Assembly (NCBI GenBank): GCA_003008705.1 | Contig: PDUO01000019.1 | Span: 306,552-370,551 of the forward strand | Length of the DNA stretch: 64,000 nt | Direction of reading: 5' to 3' | Source of the DNA: Pezicula radicicola | Lineage: Eukaryota; Ascomycota; Leotiomycetes; Helotiales; Dermateaceae | Shown: piece after piece, positions 46,538-57,427 of the stretch | How positions within the stretch are numbered: the first letter of the stretch is position 1 | Layout of the letters: the number at the start of each line of letters is the position of its first letter | The notes under the pieces: model-generated | What the model was told of the DNA's origin: nothing | Databases searched by the model: none | The model's input: only the letters and a program-made list of their open reading frames with translations | Translations under genes and position numbers: made by a program

Positions 46538-47427
46538 CTAAGTCCCAGCGGATCTCGCGTTATTCAGCTGCTTCTGCTGCTTCCGATGCTTCCATATCTT
46601 AAACCCGACCCCAAAAATCAGGCCAAGCACACTGCAAGTTACGGACACGGCCACGCCTATTATTCCGGCAGAGCTTAGACTTGAGCTAGGCTGCGTGCTG
46701 CTACTAGATGGCGTCGATGTGACTGGGGATTCCGAACTTTCGCCTCCACCTACTCCGGTTGTGCCTCCAGTTGTCGTTGTTGTCGGCGTCGGTATCGTTG
46801 TTGATGTTGCATCAATGGCCCTGGTTTGAACTTGAATTGGATATACGGCCTGCCAGGAAGCTCCGAACCCTGACTGCAATGTCCACGATGATGTGGAGAG
46901 AGTCTTTTGGTTGAAAATGTTGTCGACAACGATAACACTAGTTGGAGTCGAGAGCTGACTTTGGCAGTACTGAAAGAAGCCGCCAACTGTATTCGGACAG
47001 CCGTAGTCTGCACAATCGTCAGAGCAGGCACAAATGGAGTGCTGTCTTGAAAGCTAAAAACTCGAAGTAGACTAGACTTACTGGTCGGACAACAGAAAGC
47101 AATGGTCTCCCCAGGAGCCGAACTCAATGTTGTTGGCGGCGGTGGACCATCACAGGAGCGATATTGGGACGGGCATACACCAGGGGAGTAATAGCTAGTC
47201 ATTCACGCCCACGCCTCGGTATAGAAATTTCCAGACGGGCAACAGGTCTTCGCTGCACAGCCTTGGGTCATCTGAGACCAGGGCATACCCAGGCCGGGTG
47301 TATTGAAGTTCCACAGACTTTCAAGGCAATCACTAGGAAATGCAGTCGTCGGGAGTGGGCCTAGATTTGTGGAGGTCGTCCATGAGGGAATATAAATCAG
47401 ATCTGTACCAACGGTGATGGTTGTCAT
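46538..47427 (-). pseudogene. Cys-rich single-pass surface protein with in-frame TGA
   Basis: The exons are 47082-47427 and 46538-47007, with a good 74-bp intron. The frame is open for 271 codons except for one TGA at 47203-47205, right inside the Cys-rich ectodomain (CCPSGNFYTEAWA, stop, MTSYYSPGVCPSQYRSCDG). No intron can remove it without losing clearly coding sequence, so TGG-to-TGA or a base error is likely. The rest matches the layout of the family: ectodomain with CLESLW, CCPSG, FCCPTNYGC, then a Ser/Thr stalk, one helix (IIGVAVSVTCSVLGLIFGVGF) and a short basic tail. No classic signal peptide is seen at the N-terminus MTTITVGTDL. Function unknown. The gene at 14202-15325 has the same overall design. 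Confidence 0.6.
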
Positions 47428-48663
47428 TCTGCCTTTTTTCTATGAGGTGGGTTTAGACGCAGAACTTGAGGTCAAGCTTTAACGACATGCAGCTCAGCTG
47501 GCGCGGGATCTCTTATTCCACTAATTTGCAAAAGGCAACCGCTAACTGAATTAAATTCGCCGTCCAAAAACCTAGCAACGAGCGAAAGGTGACTAACTTA
47601 GCCAAATCAGGATGGTTCTGGACAGTGCACTCAAAACTTCATTGGCTTGAAACTAAAAAGCTAGTCCCTAAGATCGAGAGCCGGCTAGACCAATGAATGC
47701 AAGGAGATACAGATGGAGGCGCGGAGGTTAAAGCGGTAGAATAGCCGCCCTTTGTCCTTCCTTAATACTAATACTAATACTAATATTTCGTGGAATTATT
47801 GATTTAATTATTAGTACCTTACATCTATACTATTTAATTTAATTATTTGCGCCTTATATTAATTTAAGCAGGGCTCACTTAATTAAAATTGAAGGCAGAG
47901 CATTAGTGCTATACAAAAAGCAGGTAGAAAGGCTTCAAAGGCCGTAAAACGGAAAGCTTCTAACTCTATAAATCATAAAGAAAATAAAGAAACTAGGGAA
48001 GAAACTAAGGGAGATAAGCTATAGAATAAGGGAGAGATAGAATAATTATTATAAGACGTCAAATATATATGTTTATATCTATCAAACCAGCTTAGCCAAT
48101 TCGAGAATTGGCGAATGCGTCGTCATAGTTCAGATACTACAAGGTAGCTTACTATCCCCTAGTGCGTTAAATGCTATCTGCATGGACCAATAGGACGTGC
48201 ACAACAAAATACGTACTAATTTTGGTGCTAAATTCTGAAGGTGTCGAATCCCTGTAATCGCTGTTACTTTAGTGCAATACCTTCTGAGGTTTATCTTTAC
48301 AATCCTATTAATATCAAGTACACAGTAGTTTGGCGGGAAAGAAAACTTCTAAAATGGTGCTTTCTAGTTTTGAACAAGGGTGTGAAGAAAATTATGTGAT
48401 CCTCTTCTGAAATGAGTTTGATAGAATGAATAAATCAAGTTGCTAGTTACAAGCAACTTCCAGTCTGTAGTCAAGTCAAGTCAAGTCCAGTCTTTCAATT
48501 ATAGTAATTATCCGACACAAACTATAAACTTTGCTATTCAACCCCATTTCCTCTTCCCAACTTTTCAACATTCCCAAACCCTCCCCCTCCCAAGACACTA
48601 ACATCTCTGCACAGCACATGCTCACGATGCCCGCTCCATATCTTTTGTTCCTTCGGATCAAAT
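47428..48663. other. AT-rich intergenic with microsatellites and one dispersed repeat
   Basis: No gene is supported. An ACTAAT run lies at about 47765-47785. The stretch 47880-48060 looks like decayed coding DNA but cannot be read. A GTCAA run lies at about 48472-48490. Confidence 0.5.
48193..48255. repeat. Dispersed repeat copy 1
   Basis: 63 bp starting GGACGTGCACA and ending CGAATCCCTGT, roughly three quarters identical by eye to 52777-52840, in the same orientation. Confidence 0.6.
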
Positions 48664-49293
48664 CTATTTGACAGTAACAGTAGCATCAAACTGCAAAGCA
48701 GTAGATTCCTGCCCAGCAATAGCAACATCCTGCTTAATATTATTATCCAACTTCTTCTGCTCGGCAGCCTGTTCAGCAGTAGTATCAGCTCCCTGGGCTT
48801 CCTCGATCTGAAGTCTCAACATGGTAGCCGTGAGTTTGAGGATCTTGTTCTTTATCTTGCCAGCCTATTCCCATAATTAAAATTAGTTTCTAATCTTTCA
48901 TTCAAAGAATTGTAAAGAGTTAAGGAAGGGGACTAGGAAGGGGACTAGGAAGGAAGAAATTTGTACCTGAAGAGCATCGGCCTCTGCACCAGAAGCTGCC
49001 TCGATAGCTGTATTAAATGCCTCCTTCTCGGCATCATTGCAAACTCCATTTACATCATCCAAGAATTGGATATCGGATTCATCGGCTGCAGCGAGGTTGT
49101 TGAGATCCAAAGCTGAAAGCTTATCAAGTGCTTCTTGTTGACCGTTTCCAGCTACTCCTCCCGAGATAGAGAGGTCGTTGTAGGTTGTGGTGGTGAAGGA
49201 GCCGCGTTTGGCGAGGTGGTTGGATGGGTTATTGGTTGGAGCTGCAATGCTGAGGGCTGCGAAAGCGGTGGTGAGGAGGATGGTGAACTTCAT
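48664..49293 (-). CDS. Small secreted protein
   Basis: The exons are 48967-49293 and 48664-48864. The 102-bp intron starts GTACAA and ends in TAG. The product is 175 residues. A clear signal peptide (MKFTILLTTAFAALSIAAP) is followed by a Lys-Arg site (KRGSF), which could be a processing or cleavage point. The mature part is acidic and helical, with NGQQEALDKLSAL, then AGKIKNKILKLTATMLRLQIE and EEAQGADTTAEQ. It belongs by pattern to a widespread ascomycete family of small secreted proteins with KIKNKVLKL and EEQKKL motifs. The function is not known. A single cysteine is present, unlike Cys-rich effectors. The start at 49293 is fixed by the signal peptide, although the frame is open further upstream. 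Confidence 0.85.
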
Positions 49294-50932
49294 GTTGACG
49301 GGTTGGAAGGGTTGGTTTGGATTGAATGAATGAATGTGATGGTCTAGAGTGATAGTTGGTTGAACAGCGCAGCTATAATTTAATGAAGGATACAAGGAAT
49401 GTAAAACAGCACAGCTGTTATTATTGTGTAAAGTGTAGTAGTGTAGAAGTGAAAGTGAAGTGAATGGACTGAAGAAAAAAAAGTAATAATGGAAGACATA
49501 ACGCCTCTTCTTATACAATAACAAAACCCATATACCCACCCATCCGCATTCAAAAAGATCAGATGATAATCGAAAGTCAAAGAGTCGACCCAAGGCAAGG
49601 CCGTTGACGGGAAACCCGTAACTTGCATCTCCTTGGCTGTTACTGCTAAATGTTGTTGGCGTCTGTCATGGGTGATAAGCGAGAATCCTGGAGAATCTTG
49701 GAAGTGGCCTGAAGGGGTCGCCGAGAGATTTTGTCGACATTCAGAGATAATAAAGGATGGGTTTGCTTATGCAATGTGGTTAGGATTGCGGCTAAGAGGT
49801 CTTGGTATTTGAATTCATTTGGGATGTCTACTATAGTGTGCTTGAAGTAAGCAATTTTTCGATCTAGTATACTTTTCGCTTTGCAGTTAAGCTCTTATTT
49901 CATATATCAAAGGCTGAAAGACAAAACTACGGATCCAAACCTTATAAAATATCATCTATTACACATTTATTTTTCTTTTAAGTTAGAATGAATCTCTGGA
50001 TATGTACAAACGGCATGATGTCGGCCTCCGGCAACAAGATATGCAAAGCCGTGTCACCAAAACCACAATTACCTCCTTCTCAAGTCGTCACAAACTGCAG
50101 CGGAAGAACAGACATCATGACTTGGCAACTTGGCCAAAATCAAACACCGGGGAAGGAAAATATCATTCCATCAAAATAACTCCCAATAACCCTCAAAAGT
50201 CACATGATCCCGTATTTCAGACAAAATGTTGGCATCTTGGCCTCCTTGGCTCGTCTCAAGTCTGGCACGTTGTTGATCTTGGCAACGGGGCATTATTGGA
50301 AGGCTTTTCTATGGCGTTATGTGGATATAAGCTTGTTTTCTCAAATTCTCTTGGGATGGTATACTTCAAACGATTATTGTTTTTTCTTTTTTGCTCTCGT
50401 CTCGACTTTCTAGTGTGTGCTGGCTGGGTCGAGAGAGCTCACATGATTGATCGTCTTTTATGGTACCAAGTGGTAAAGTATTGCCGGTATCCATGTGCCA
50501 AGTATGAAATCCAGACTTTTGATGAGCTTTCTAACAATTTGCTCTAAGTCTCTTCCGAAGGCGGCTTGCTGTCTGCTCTTAATGGCTCGCTTCACTCTGT
50601 TCAATTAAGGGGAACTTCAGGGACTTAAGCGAGAGTGATGGCCTGTATTCACGGAGTATCAGCGGTTATACAGGAATTGACAGTCTCATTCTCATCATTA
50701 TTATACACGACCATTAAGATTTTATTTTCATAATATGCTTTTGAAATGGTTTCTCCCAACACGAAGACTCGGATTTTCTGATAAACAAAGCAGTCATTCA
50801 GGTATTTAACATCGCGCGATTCGATGCTCGAAAGAGGAATAAAATCTCCACGATCCCGCCGACCAGCTCTAAAAATGCTCGCACTGTCCTTCTATCAAGT
50901 CTTGGTAGCTTTGGCCACCGGTTCGTCATGTG
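49294..50932. other. Intergenic, no supported gene
   Basis: A 181-codon plus frame at 50002-50547 has no motif and an odd composition. The first 350 bp are the promoter region of the secreted protein gene. Confidence 0.5.
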
Positions 50933-52540
50933 TCAATACGAAGTACTCCCGGCAGCTCGTTTAGTAGAGGGTCTCAAATCATAGCTCCTTCCATTGCCAC
51001 TACTCTTCTCCACTTCCTCTAAAATCGTGAGTGGAAGAAACTTGGGATCATTGTCTCCAATTACTTCATCAAGATTTATATTCGCAATATTCAAGTTGAT
51101 CTAGGTAAGAAATGCTTCGCAACCCGATGCACGTTCCCAATCCAGTCCTGAGTGATGGCGGTGCTCAATGTCAAAGATTTCTCGGCCTGATCCATCCTTA
51201 TCATACGAGAAATGATTATTGGTAAGCATAACAGTTTTGTCGCTGACGCTTTGTCTGTCAACACAGATCATGTTGTCAACTCCAGTCTCCTTGGAGATCT
51301 TGAGCATGTCTATTTCGGTTCTATCTATCTTTTTGTTCCACGGAACCCAGCAGAATGCCTTCTTTTCGTCCATATTGCCAGATTCTAAAAGGATTGCGGT
51401 AAATGTTCCAAGTCCCTCTCTTACGACTGCCTCGTCTTCTGGCGATAATTTAACGAGAAAGAAGACTGCTCGAGTTCGTTCGGACATGATTTCGTCTGGC
51501 TCCCATGGCTTAGCATCCTTGTTGTAAATGTATCCATCTGGATCCACAAGTTGCTCTACCTCTCGTTCCATTAGAGCTATGCCATCGAAATCGACCTTTC
51601 TTTTTTGGAGGTTGCACATTTTTGTCCATGTACGATCTAACAGGTTGGCTGGAGACTTCTGAATTGATACGAAAATGTTGTTGGGACGGCGGTTAGCGTG
51701 TAGTATGTCATAGTCCGAGACGTGGTGTGGTTTCTTCTGGGCATTTAAGGAAACCTTGGAGACTAATGGACCTGGTCTTTCCCATGGCTTGTCAAAAGTG
51801 ACGGTATTGAAGAGTCAGTAAAGGTCAGCCCTGGTTCCCTCATGCGCACCAGTCCGTTCAATGGTAGATCTAGACTTTAACATCAGGATTCTCGCAATCT
51901 GCACCAATCATCTTTTCCACCGAGTCTTCTGGACTTATGTGTGGGGTGAGTGATAGAAGAACTATCTTCTCAGGGTGACCTCTATATTCGATTATATTTC
52001 AGAGATAGCGCGTGGACTTTTGTCATTCTCCACCCATTCTTCATCCTTGATGCTGCTAAATGGAGGCAAGAAGAAATTTCGAAGGATCAAGCTCCTAGAC
52101 TTATTGTTGAATATTTTTGACATAGAGAGGTTGTTTATACTGCAATAAGCCAAAGTCAGAGCTGCTCGTTGCGCAGGCATTCGACAAATCGACAGCTTTT
52201 CCTGGTATTTCGATGACCATTGTGCAACAACGACAGCTCTGTCTTTAATTGTCTTTCCATCCAAAAAGATAATACAGGCATGTTCTTTTCCTTTGGCCTC
52301 GCTAACCAGCCTGTAGATATCTGTGTTTGTACCCTCCTCTGTTCTTGTCCATGGGACATGCTCCAGGCTCGGAAGCTGCATGTCGGGTTTCTCTTTCCAT
52401 GATGGGTCATCAGTTGTCAAAGCCTCTTTGATTGCAGCTTCATGTTCTGTTACTAATTCAATGAGGGAAATGACCAGGATGCTGCCGTCTTTGGCCGATG
52501 GCAAGCTAGGCAGCCGCAACTCTCGCGACCGAGTAGCCAT
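50933..52540 (-). pseudogene. Decayed locus of three related modules
   Basis: Three frames on the minus strand seem to be relatives. Module A (51992-52540) starts with an ATG and ends at TAA. Module B (51870-51998) is open but short, ending TAG. Module C is open 50933-51814 with one TAG at 51101-51103. Shared features by eye: a hydrophobic strand then a negatively charged helix (ISLIELVTEHEAAIKEAL; LSLTPHISPEDSVEKMIG; LVKLSPEDEAVVREGLG), a VPW motif, and a later I-x-x-D...DR-V/DKTV strand (A and C). The modules are in different frames, and the joins could not be spliced. No known domain is recognised. The original gene probably encoded a repeated beta-alpha domain protein and is now broken, or the sequence has errors. 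Confidence 0.45.
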
Positions 52541-52735
52541 TTTGAATGATTGTCAACAAGCTAGAAAGATCAAATGGAATAGATGTTATCCATGAGTTTT
52601 TCAAAGTAGCTCCTAGTTTCCCAAGGCACCATGGAGAAGAGGCATCTTGTCAGCACTTTATACCTGGCGACGAATGATGGGGCCTGCCTGCATTACCTTG
52701 CATAATAAGGGTGCCAATACTTCGTACTTCTAGGT

Positions 52736-52872
52736 ATATCCCTTTGTGTGTCTTACGGCCCACTTCCTATTTCCCGGGACGTGCACAGTAAAATCCACAT
52801 ATTTTTTGGTGGTAGAATTCTCGGGGCGCCGAATCCCTGTCTAGAGGGCCGTAAGACACGCAAAGGGATAAT
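52736..52872. mobile_element. Small foldback element with 26-bp inverted repeats
   Basis: The left arm 52736-52761 (ATCCCTTTGTGTGTCTTACGG) and the right arm 52846-52872 are inverses with one or two mismatches. The loop (about 85 bp) contains the repeat at 52777-52840. It resembles a miniature element or a hairpin-forming spacer. No target duplication could be fixed. Confidence 0.6.
52777..52840. repeat. Dispersed repeat copy 2
   Basis: 64 bp starting GGACGTGCACA and ending CGAATCCCTGT, inside the foldback element, related to 48193-48255. Confidence 0.6.
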
Positions 52873-53154
52873 ACTTGGGCTATTTGTCCATAAACTTATG
52901 ATATTTGGCACAGGTTGTGTAACCTATTCGCATTTGCCGCGTTGAGCTCACCGCCTGTTGAGCTACCCGAAAGTCGACCCTTGCATCAAATATACTTTTC
53001 TACAGTATCCCCTCAATTTCGATGTTCGCACATAACAAAGCTTCAAACTATTCAAGAAATGTACCATCTATTCATTTGATATAGCCAACTAACCAGACAA
53101 ACAAACAGCAGAGCCGCAGTTAAATTTCTACTGTCCAATTGCCCAACTCCCAGC

Positions 53155-54435
53155 ATGGCACAGATGCCGCGCATGCCTCAGAATGCGGCAGAGTTCGAAG
53201 CATGGCAGCGCCAAATGGATGCTATGGAAGGACAGCTTCCCGATTTTAACATGGACAATATCAATTTTGCTGATCCTTCATCATTCTTTGACCAGCTGAA
53301 ACTTCCCAAACCAAAATCGATGCCAACCCCAGCAAATGCCAGACAGGAAGCAAGAGAAAGAGCATCCGAAGTTGCAGCCCACTGGAAGACACTGCACGGT
53401 ATTCTTGAGAGACACGAAGATGTATTAAGAAAGCGTTGGTTGAAGAAGTCCAACAAGCAACGCAGAACAATTCTGCTCACTGCCTGGCCCAGTATGCCTC
53501 TGAGCCACCGTCCAGACTATGAGGCTTTCCGAAAGGAGAAACCAGAGCAGCGGTCTCAGGGAACCCGATTCAAGGAAGCGTACACATGGCCATATATTAA
53601 TATCGAAGATTTGACCCGCAACAAAACCTTATTACTCTTTCTCAATTCTCGAGGGCGCCATCAGCCAGCCATGTTTGCACACGCAGATTTCGAAGCCGTA
53701 CATCTAGGCCATGTTAGCGGCGCAATTATGCCCCCCTTTCTGAATGAATACACAATGTTTTTAGATGAGAAGACTTACGGAAAATTGGTTTCATGGGATG
53801 ATGATGATGACGCTTTCGAGATGATGATATCAGGACGAGGCTTTCAACCCGGGCAAGGCCTGATGATCCTTGAGATTCAGCAAAGAATTCTTGCCTTTCT
53901 AGTCAAATGTTGCGAGATTATTCTTCACGACTTTGCAGAAGCCGGTTCGTTACTCGACGATAAAATCCCAATCAAGGAGGAACCCACCCCTGTTGCCGCC
54001 GATCCTGAGAGCTGGCCTACTATGGCAATTGCTACGGAGGCTCCATATCGCCTACCCGCAAACTTGGATTTTGTTCGACTTCAATTGGTAATTGCTGCCA
54101 AGCGCGAAGCCGCTGAAGATCACATATACACCCTGCGAGAGGACCCAGGCTACTTCGCCGACGTTTTGGGAGATCGGAGCGAACATCGAGCCGAGAGAAT
54201 TCGTGATACTTTGGGCAAGCTACACCCAGTTGGACCAGACAATCCTTTGTTCTGGGAACTAGTCCTTTCGAGTGTTGTGTCTAACGCATACGTTTCCTTC
54301 ATGGTCTGGAATCTCATAGGTCAACAGCTGACCCAGCTATCTAACCTGAAGGAGAAGTTCAGTAATGAAATTTCACCGCAAAAAGCATTGCCTAAAGAAT
54401 ACATGAATGCTCTGCTAGTTTTTCAGAAATTGTAA
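53155..54435 (+). CDS. Large fungal-specific protein, N-terminal part
   Basis: 426 codons from an ATG. Glu/Met-rich start, then a conserved region (HWKTLHGILERHEDVLRKRW, LTAWPSMPLSHRPDYEAFRKE, YTWPYINIEDLTRNKTLLLFLNSRGRH, FEAVHLGHVSG) that I recall from uncharacterised Pezizomycotina proteins of about 900 residues. No enzyme motif is visible. The frame stops directly after FQKL at a GTAAGC that would be a good donor in phase 2. No acceptor in the next 250 bp joins cleanly to the second half at 54692, so either splicing is unresolved or a frameshift is present. Confidence 0.7.
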   Translation: MAQMPRMPQNAAEFEAWQRQMDAMEGQLPDFNMDNINFADPSSFFDQLKLPKPKSMPTPANARQEARERASEVAAHWKTLHGILERHEDVLRKRWLKKSNKQRRTILLTAWPSMPLSHRPDYEAFRKEKPEQRSQGTRFKEAYTWPYINIEDLTRNKTLLLFLNSRGRHQPAMFAHADFEAVHLGHVSGAIMPPFLNEYTMFLDEKTYGKLVSWDDDDDAFEMMISGRGFQPGQGLMILEIQQRILAFLVKCCEIILHDFAEAGSLLDDKIPIKEEPTPVAADPESWPTMAIATEAPYRLPANLDFVRLQLVIAAKREAAEDHIYTLREDPGYFADVLGDRSEHRAERIRDTLGKLHPVGPDNPLFWELVLSSVVSNAYVSFMVWNLIGQQLTQLSNLKEKFSNEISPQKALPKEYMNALLVFQKL

Positions 54436-54691
54436 GCCTTCCTGAAACCTCTTCAAAGTTGATGAATTCATGCTATTACTCGTGGCACGCCAGCTTGAAG
54501 GACTGAAAACAAATTCTGTTACATACTGTGAATTTTCGGTGTCTAGTTCTAACCTATCTACTTAAGTTCTATGATAATTTTTTTAAGTATATAAGGGCAG
54601 AGGATAGAGACGGGCTATCATCTAAAGCCAATGTAGTTGTATATTACCCTTAGCGACCTGCAAGTGATCTCGCTGGATATCATCTCTTGAG

Positions 54692-55960
54692 GTGGCTTGC
54701 CGTGAGGCTTTTGCTGTTTATCAACTTTTAAGAAGTCGGCTGATGTTGTTCCATAGACTTGACAGATCGAGCTTAGAACCTATTCGATTACTTAAGTGGG
54801 AATTCCCGCCGTCACCTCCGGAACGATCGAAGTACGCCCGTCTTCCTTCCAGTTCTCCTACTTCAATAAGCTTGAAATTGATAAGCAAGGATACCCAAAG
54901 CGACCTTGAGTGGCTCTTAACAACGCTATTTAATGAAGATCAGAGGTTCCTTTTTGGCCTTCCAGGACTCATAGATGAGCTTGAATACTGTATCCAAAAC
55001 GATCCCACCGAAAAGCAAAAAATATCCGGCTGGATAGCGAGTGTTTTGGCGGACCTTGGTGTCATAGCATGGCTGAGACATGAATTGGACATTTACCAAC
55101 CATGGGCGGCTGGAATGGATCATGCATATGGAGAAAGAAGCAAAGAAATAGATGCCGAAGTGGCCAGACTCACTGCTCCAATCTCAGTGACCTTCCAAAG
55201 CATTGGTGGTGAAATGATCTCTGCGACAAAGTTTGGAATGCTCACTGATGGAAGGTTTGCATATCCCTCAGACAAAAGGCGGACCAGGCAGAATGTTGAG
55301 CAGATGAGACGAGCGGAACAAAACCTAGACATGTTCTGGGAGAAGTTTGAAGGACGTTTCAAAGCTAAGACTGGGAAGAGTCTTGATAACATGTTGGGTC
55401 ATCGCATCTCCGGTCTTCGTCAATTAGAGAGGACTCCTGAATGGGTGGAGCCGATTAAAGCCACAAAGACCAAAAACGAGACGGGAGAAAGCCTGTCAGA
55501 ACCTTTCTCTCAACTTGGTGTACACAACGAAGACCGCTTCAAACCTCAAGTCTCTTCACCAAAACCGAAGCCCAAAACCAGAGGCGCACCCATACTCCTA
55601 GAACCTGCCACCACAGCAGAAGAACCAGAGCCACAGCCCGATAAACAACCAACCCTCAAAGTGGACAAACGTGCGTTAAAAGTCTTCACGGCTCTTTTCC
55701 ACAATCCCAAAAACCCCGATCAACCAGGTGAGATCGCCTGGAAAGACTTCCTCTGGGCCATGGCCTCAACTGGATTTGCACCCGAGAAGCTATACGGCTC
55801 GATTTGGCAATTCTCACCGACTACTCTTGATGTAGAGAGGAGCATTCAATTCCATGAACCGCATCCGCATAGCAAGATCCCCTTTCGAAATGCGAGGAGG
55901 ATTGGACGAAGGTTAGCTAGGGCTTATGGATGGCGTGGGGATATGTTTACGTTGGCATAA
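54692..55960 (+). CDS. Large fungal-specific protein, C-terminal part
   Basis: 422 codons open from 54692 without a usable ATG at the front. It continues the protein that begins at 53155 by family layout. Middle part: DLEWLLTTLFNEDQRF, ISGWIASVLADLGVIAWLRH. The C-terminal domain (KVDKRALKVFTALFHNP, GEIAWKDFLWAMASTGFAPEKLYGSIWQF, then FHEPHPHSKIPFRNARRIGRRLARAYGW) looks like a small RNA-binding-type or HicA-like fold at the end of such fungal proteins, which is an inference from pattern only. Between 54436 and 54691 no consistent exon could be found. Confidence 0.7.
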   Translation: MACREAFAVYQLLRSRLMLFHRLDRSSLEPIRLLKWEFPPSPPERSKYARLPSSSPTSISLKLISKDTQSDLEWLLTTLFNEDQRFLFGLPGLIDELEYCIQNDPTEKQKISGWIASVLADLGVIAWLRHELDIYQPWAAGMDHAYGERSKEIDAEVARLTAPISVTFQSIGGEMISATKFGMLTDGRFAYPSDKRRTRQNVEQMRRAEQNLDMFWEKFEGRFKAKTGKSLDNMLGHRISGLRQLERTPEWVEPIKATKTKNETGESLSEPFSQLGVHNEDRFKPQVSSPKPKPKTRGAPILLEPATTAEEPEPQPDKQPTLKVDKRALKVFTALFHNPKNPDQPGEIAWKDFLWAMASTGFAPEKLYGSIWQFSPTTLDVERSIQFHEPHPHSKIPFRNARRIGRRLARAYGWRGDMFTLA

Positions 55961-57057
55961 ATGATCTAAGTAATTCACTTAATCTAAGTTGCACTCAACT
56001 TGAGTTGTTCGCCCAACTAAAGCTCATGCAGCTATGATAAATGCCTCAAAGCAACAAAAGTCGAGACCGAAATTTTAGCACACTTAGCTTAAGTTACTCA
56101 ATTTATACTGAAATAAAAAAAGGAGGATTCCCATTCAGCATCATCTCTTTTGAACATCAACTTGATGTGCACATATGAACCGAGTTGAGTGTACTCTATA
56201 TCAGCATACCGCTTCGCTCTGACCATGGACAAGTTGTCCAAAAATAAAAACTCAATCTACACAGCACTACAGCAAGATTTATCCTAAAAAAAAAACTACT
56301 TCAAATTCTTGCGTTGTTGAACATTGAGTGAGAGATATTGATTAGCATAGTATCAGCTGAGCGATTAACTCCCCTAATATACCTAGAAAAGAGAGTCCAA
56401 ATTTTTTTTTCGAACTTAAATGACTAAACTGTATGGTTCCAAACCCGTACAATTGTCTTCTGCCTGAATTGCATTCAGTGGATACAGAATACACGATCCG
56501 GACTGCCGAATATGTTTTAAGTACTTTTAACGTCATAATTTCTTCATCTGCACCACTGTTGTCTCTCTTTATGAGAAAATCGAGGGGCAAATCTCACCTC
56601 GCTTATCAAGCGATCTTTAGACCCCGGAGGCTATCTCCTTCATCAACCTACGGATGAAGTTGTACTTCAACATGACTGGTTTCTCTCTTTCCAAAGGAAA
56701 CTACTGGTATATCTCTGTAAGTGCTTACGGAGCGAGAGAAGTATTTGTAGTCGGTAGTAAGTCGGGATCTAGGCTTTATGTATGCCGAATCTTTGGTGAG
56801 GTAAAAATTAGGTGCGAATACGTCAATACGTCATGGTATTTTTTCCATTTTTTCACATTCCCATGGTGAGGGGCATGGGAATCTTTTAAGTACAAAGAGC
56901 CTTGAACATCATCCACATTGAAGTGAGAGGCTTGTTTTATACTTATTATTTTCAAGTGAAATCGAAATCAATTACTATTAGGGTATTTTTGTATCGCAAA
57001 TATGACGGACAAGATTACCCCTCCAGGTATTACCACCACTGTAGCAAACCAGGCTGT
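55961..57057. other. Intergenic, no supported gene
   Basis: TTAAGTTACTC-type words occur at 55970-56100, like those at 8820-8925. The rest is AT-rich and without motifs. The upstream part of the dehydrogenase relic is not readable here. Confidence 0.5.
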
Positions 57058-57243
57058 GTGAAGGAGAGATTACAACTCGCCAAGGAGACGATCGGTTGTG
57101 ATGTTATCAATTTGGAGGAGACCGATGATGTTGTAGCCAAGATCTATGAGTTGGAGCCTGAAGGTGTGGATTGTGGTATCGATGCTGCTGCTTTTAGATA
57201 TACAAAGAGTATATTTACACACCGTGCGAAATCCCTAACGTAG
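57058..57243 (+). pseudogene. Fragment of a zinc-type alcohol/formaldehyde dehydrogenase
   Basis: The segment KERLQLAKETIGCDVINLEETDD, then VAKIYELEPEGVDCGIDAAAFRY, matches the stretch after the NAD-binding Gly-rich loop of medium-chain dehydrogenases of the glutathione-independent formaldehyde dehydrogenase group (RL..A...G...I+..E.D....I..LEP.GVD..ID). The Rossmann Gly-rich loop upstream and the rest downstream are missing, and the frame ends at a TAG at 57241-57243. Truncated relic. Confidence 0.55.
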
Positions 57244-57427
57244 CACTGCGAGACTTGCAACTCCTACTTCGTAAAGTCATGGACTCATGGGTATCGGAAA
57301 CTTTGGGGAAGATTGCTTGTAGTCACGTGTTTGACTAGGATGATGGTACACGCGACAACAAATGGAACGCGACTGACCTCACCAACCACCGTCATCCCAC
57401 AGTTGAGCAACTCCCAAAACTCCAATC

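Larger units (their letters stand above)
52541..53154. other. Divergent upstream region
   Basis: 614 bp between the start of module A (minus) and the plus-strand gene at 53155. It holds the foldback element at 52736-52872 and the second dispersed repeat copy inside it. Confidence 0.55.

Noticed and set aside
50002..50547. 181-codon plus frame
   Set aside because: Trp/Phe/His-rich composition without any motif. A second open frame overlaps it.
759..51103. Recoding of TAG as a sense codon
   Set aside because: The internal TAGs lie only in genes that also show other decay or are unrecognised, while conserved genes use normal stops. C-to-T mutation is a simpler reason.
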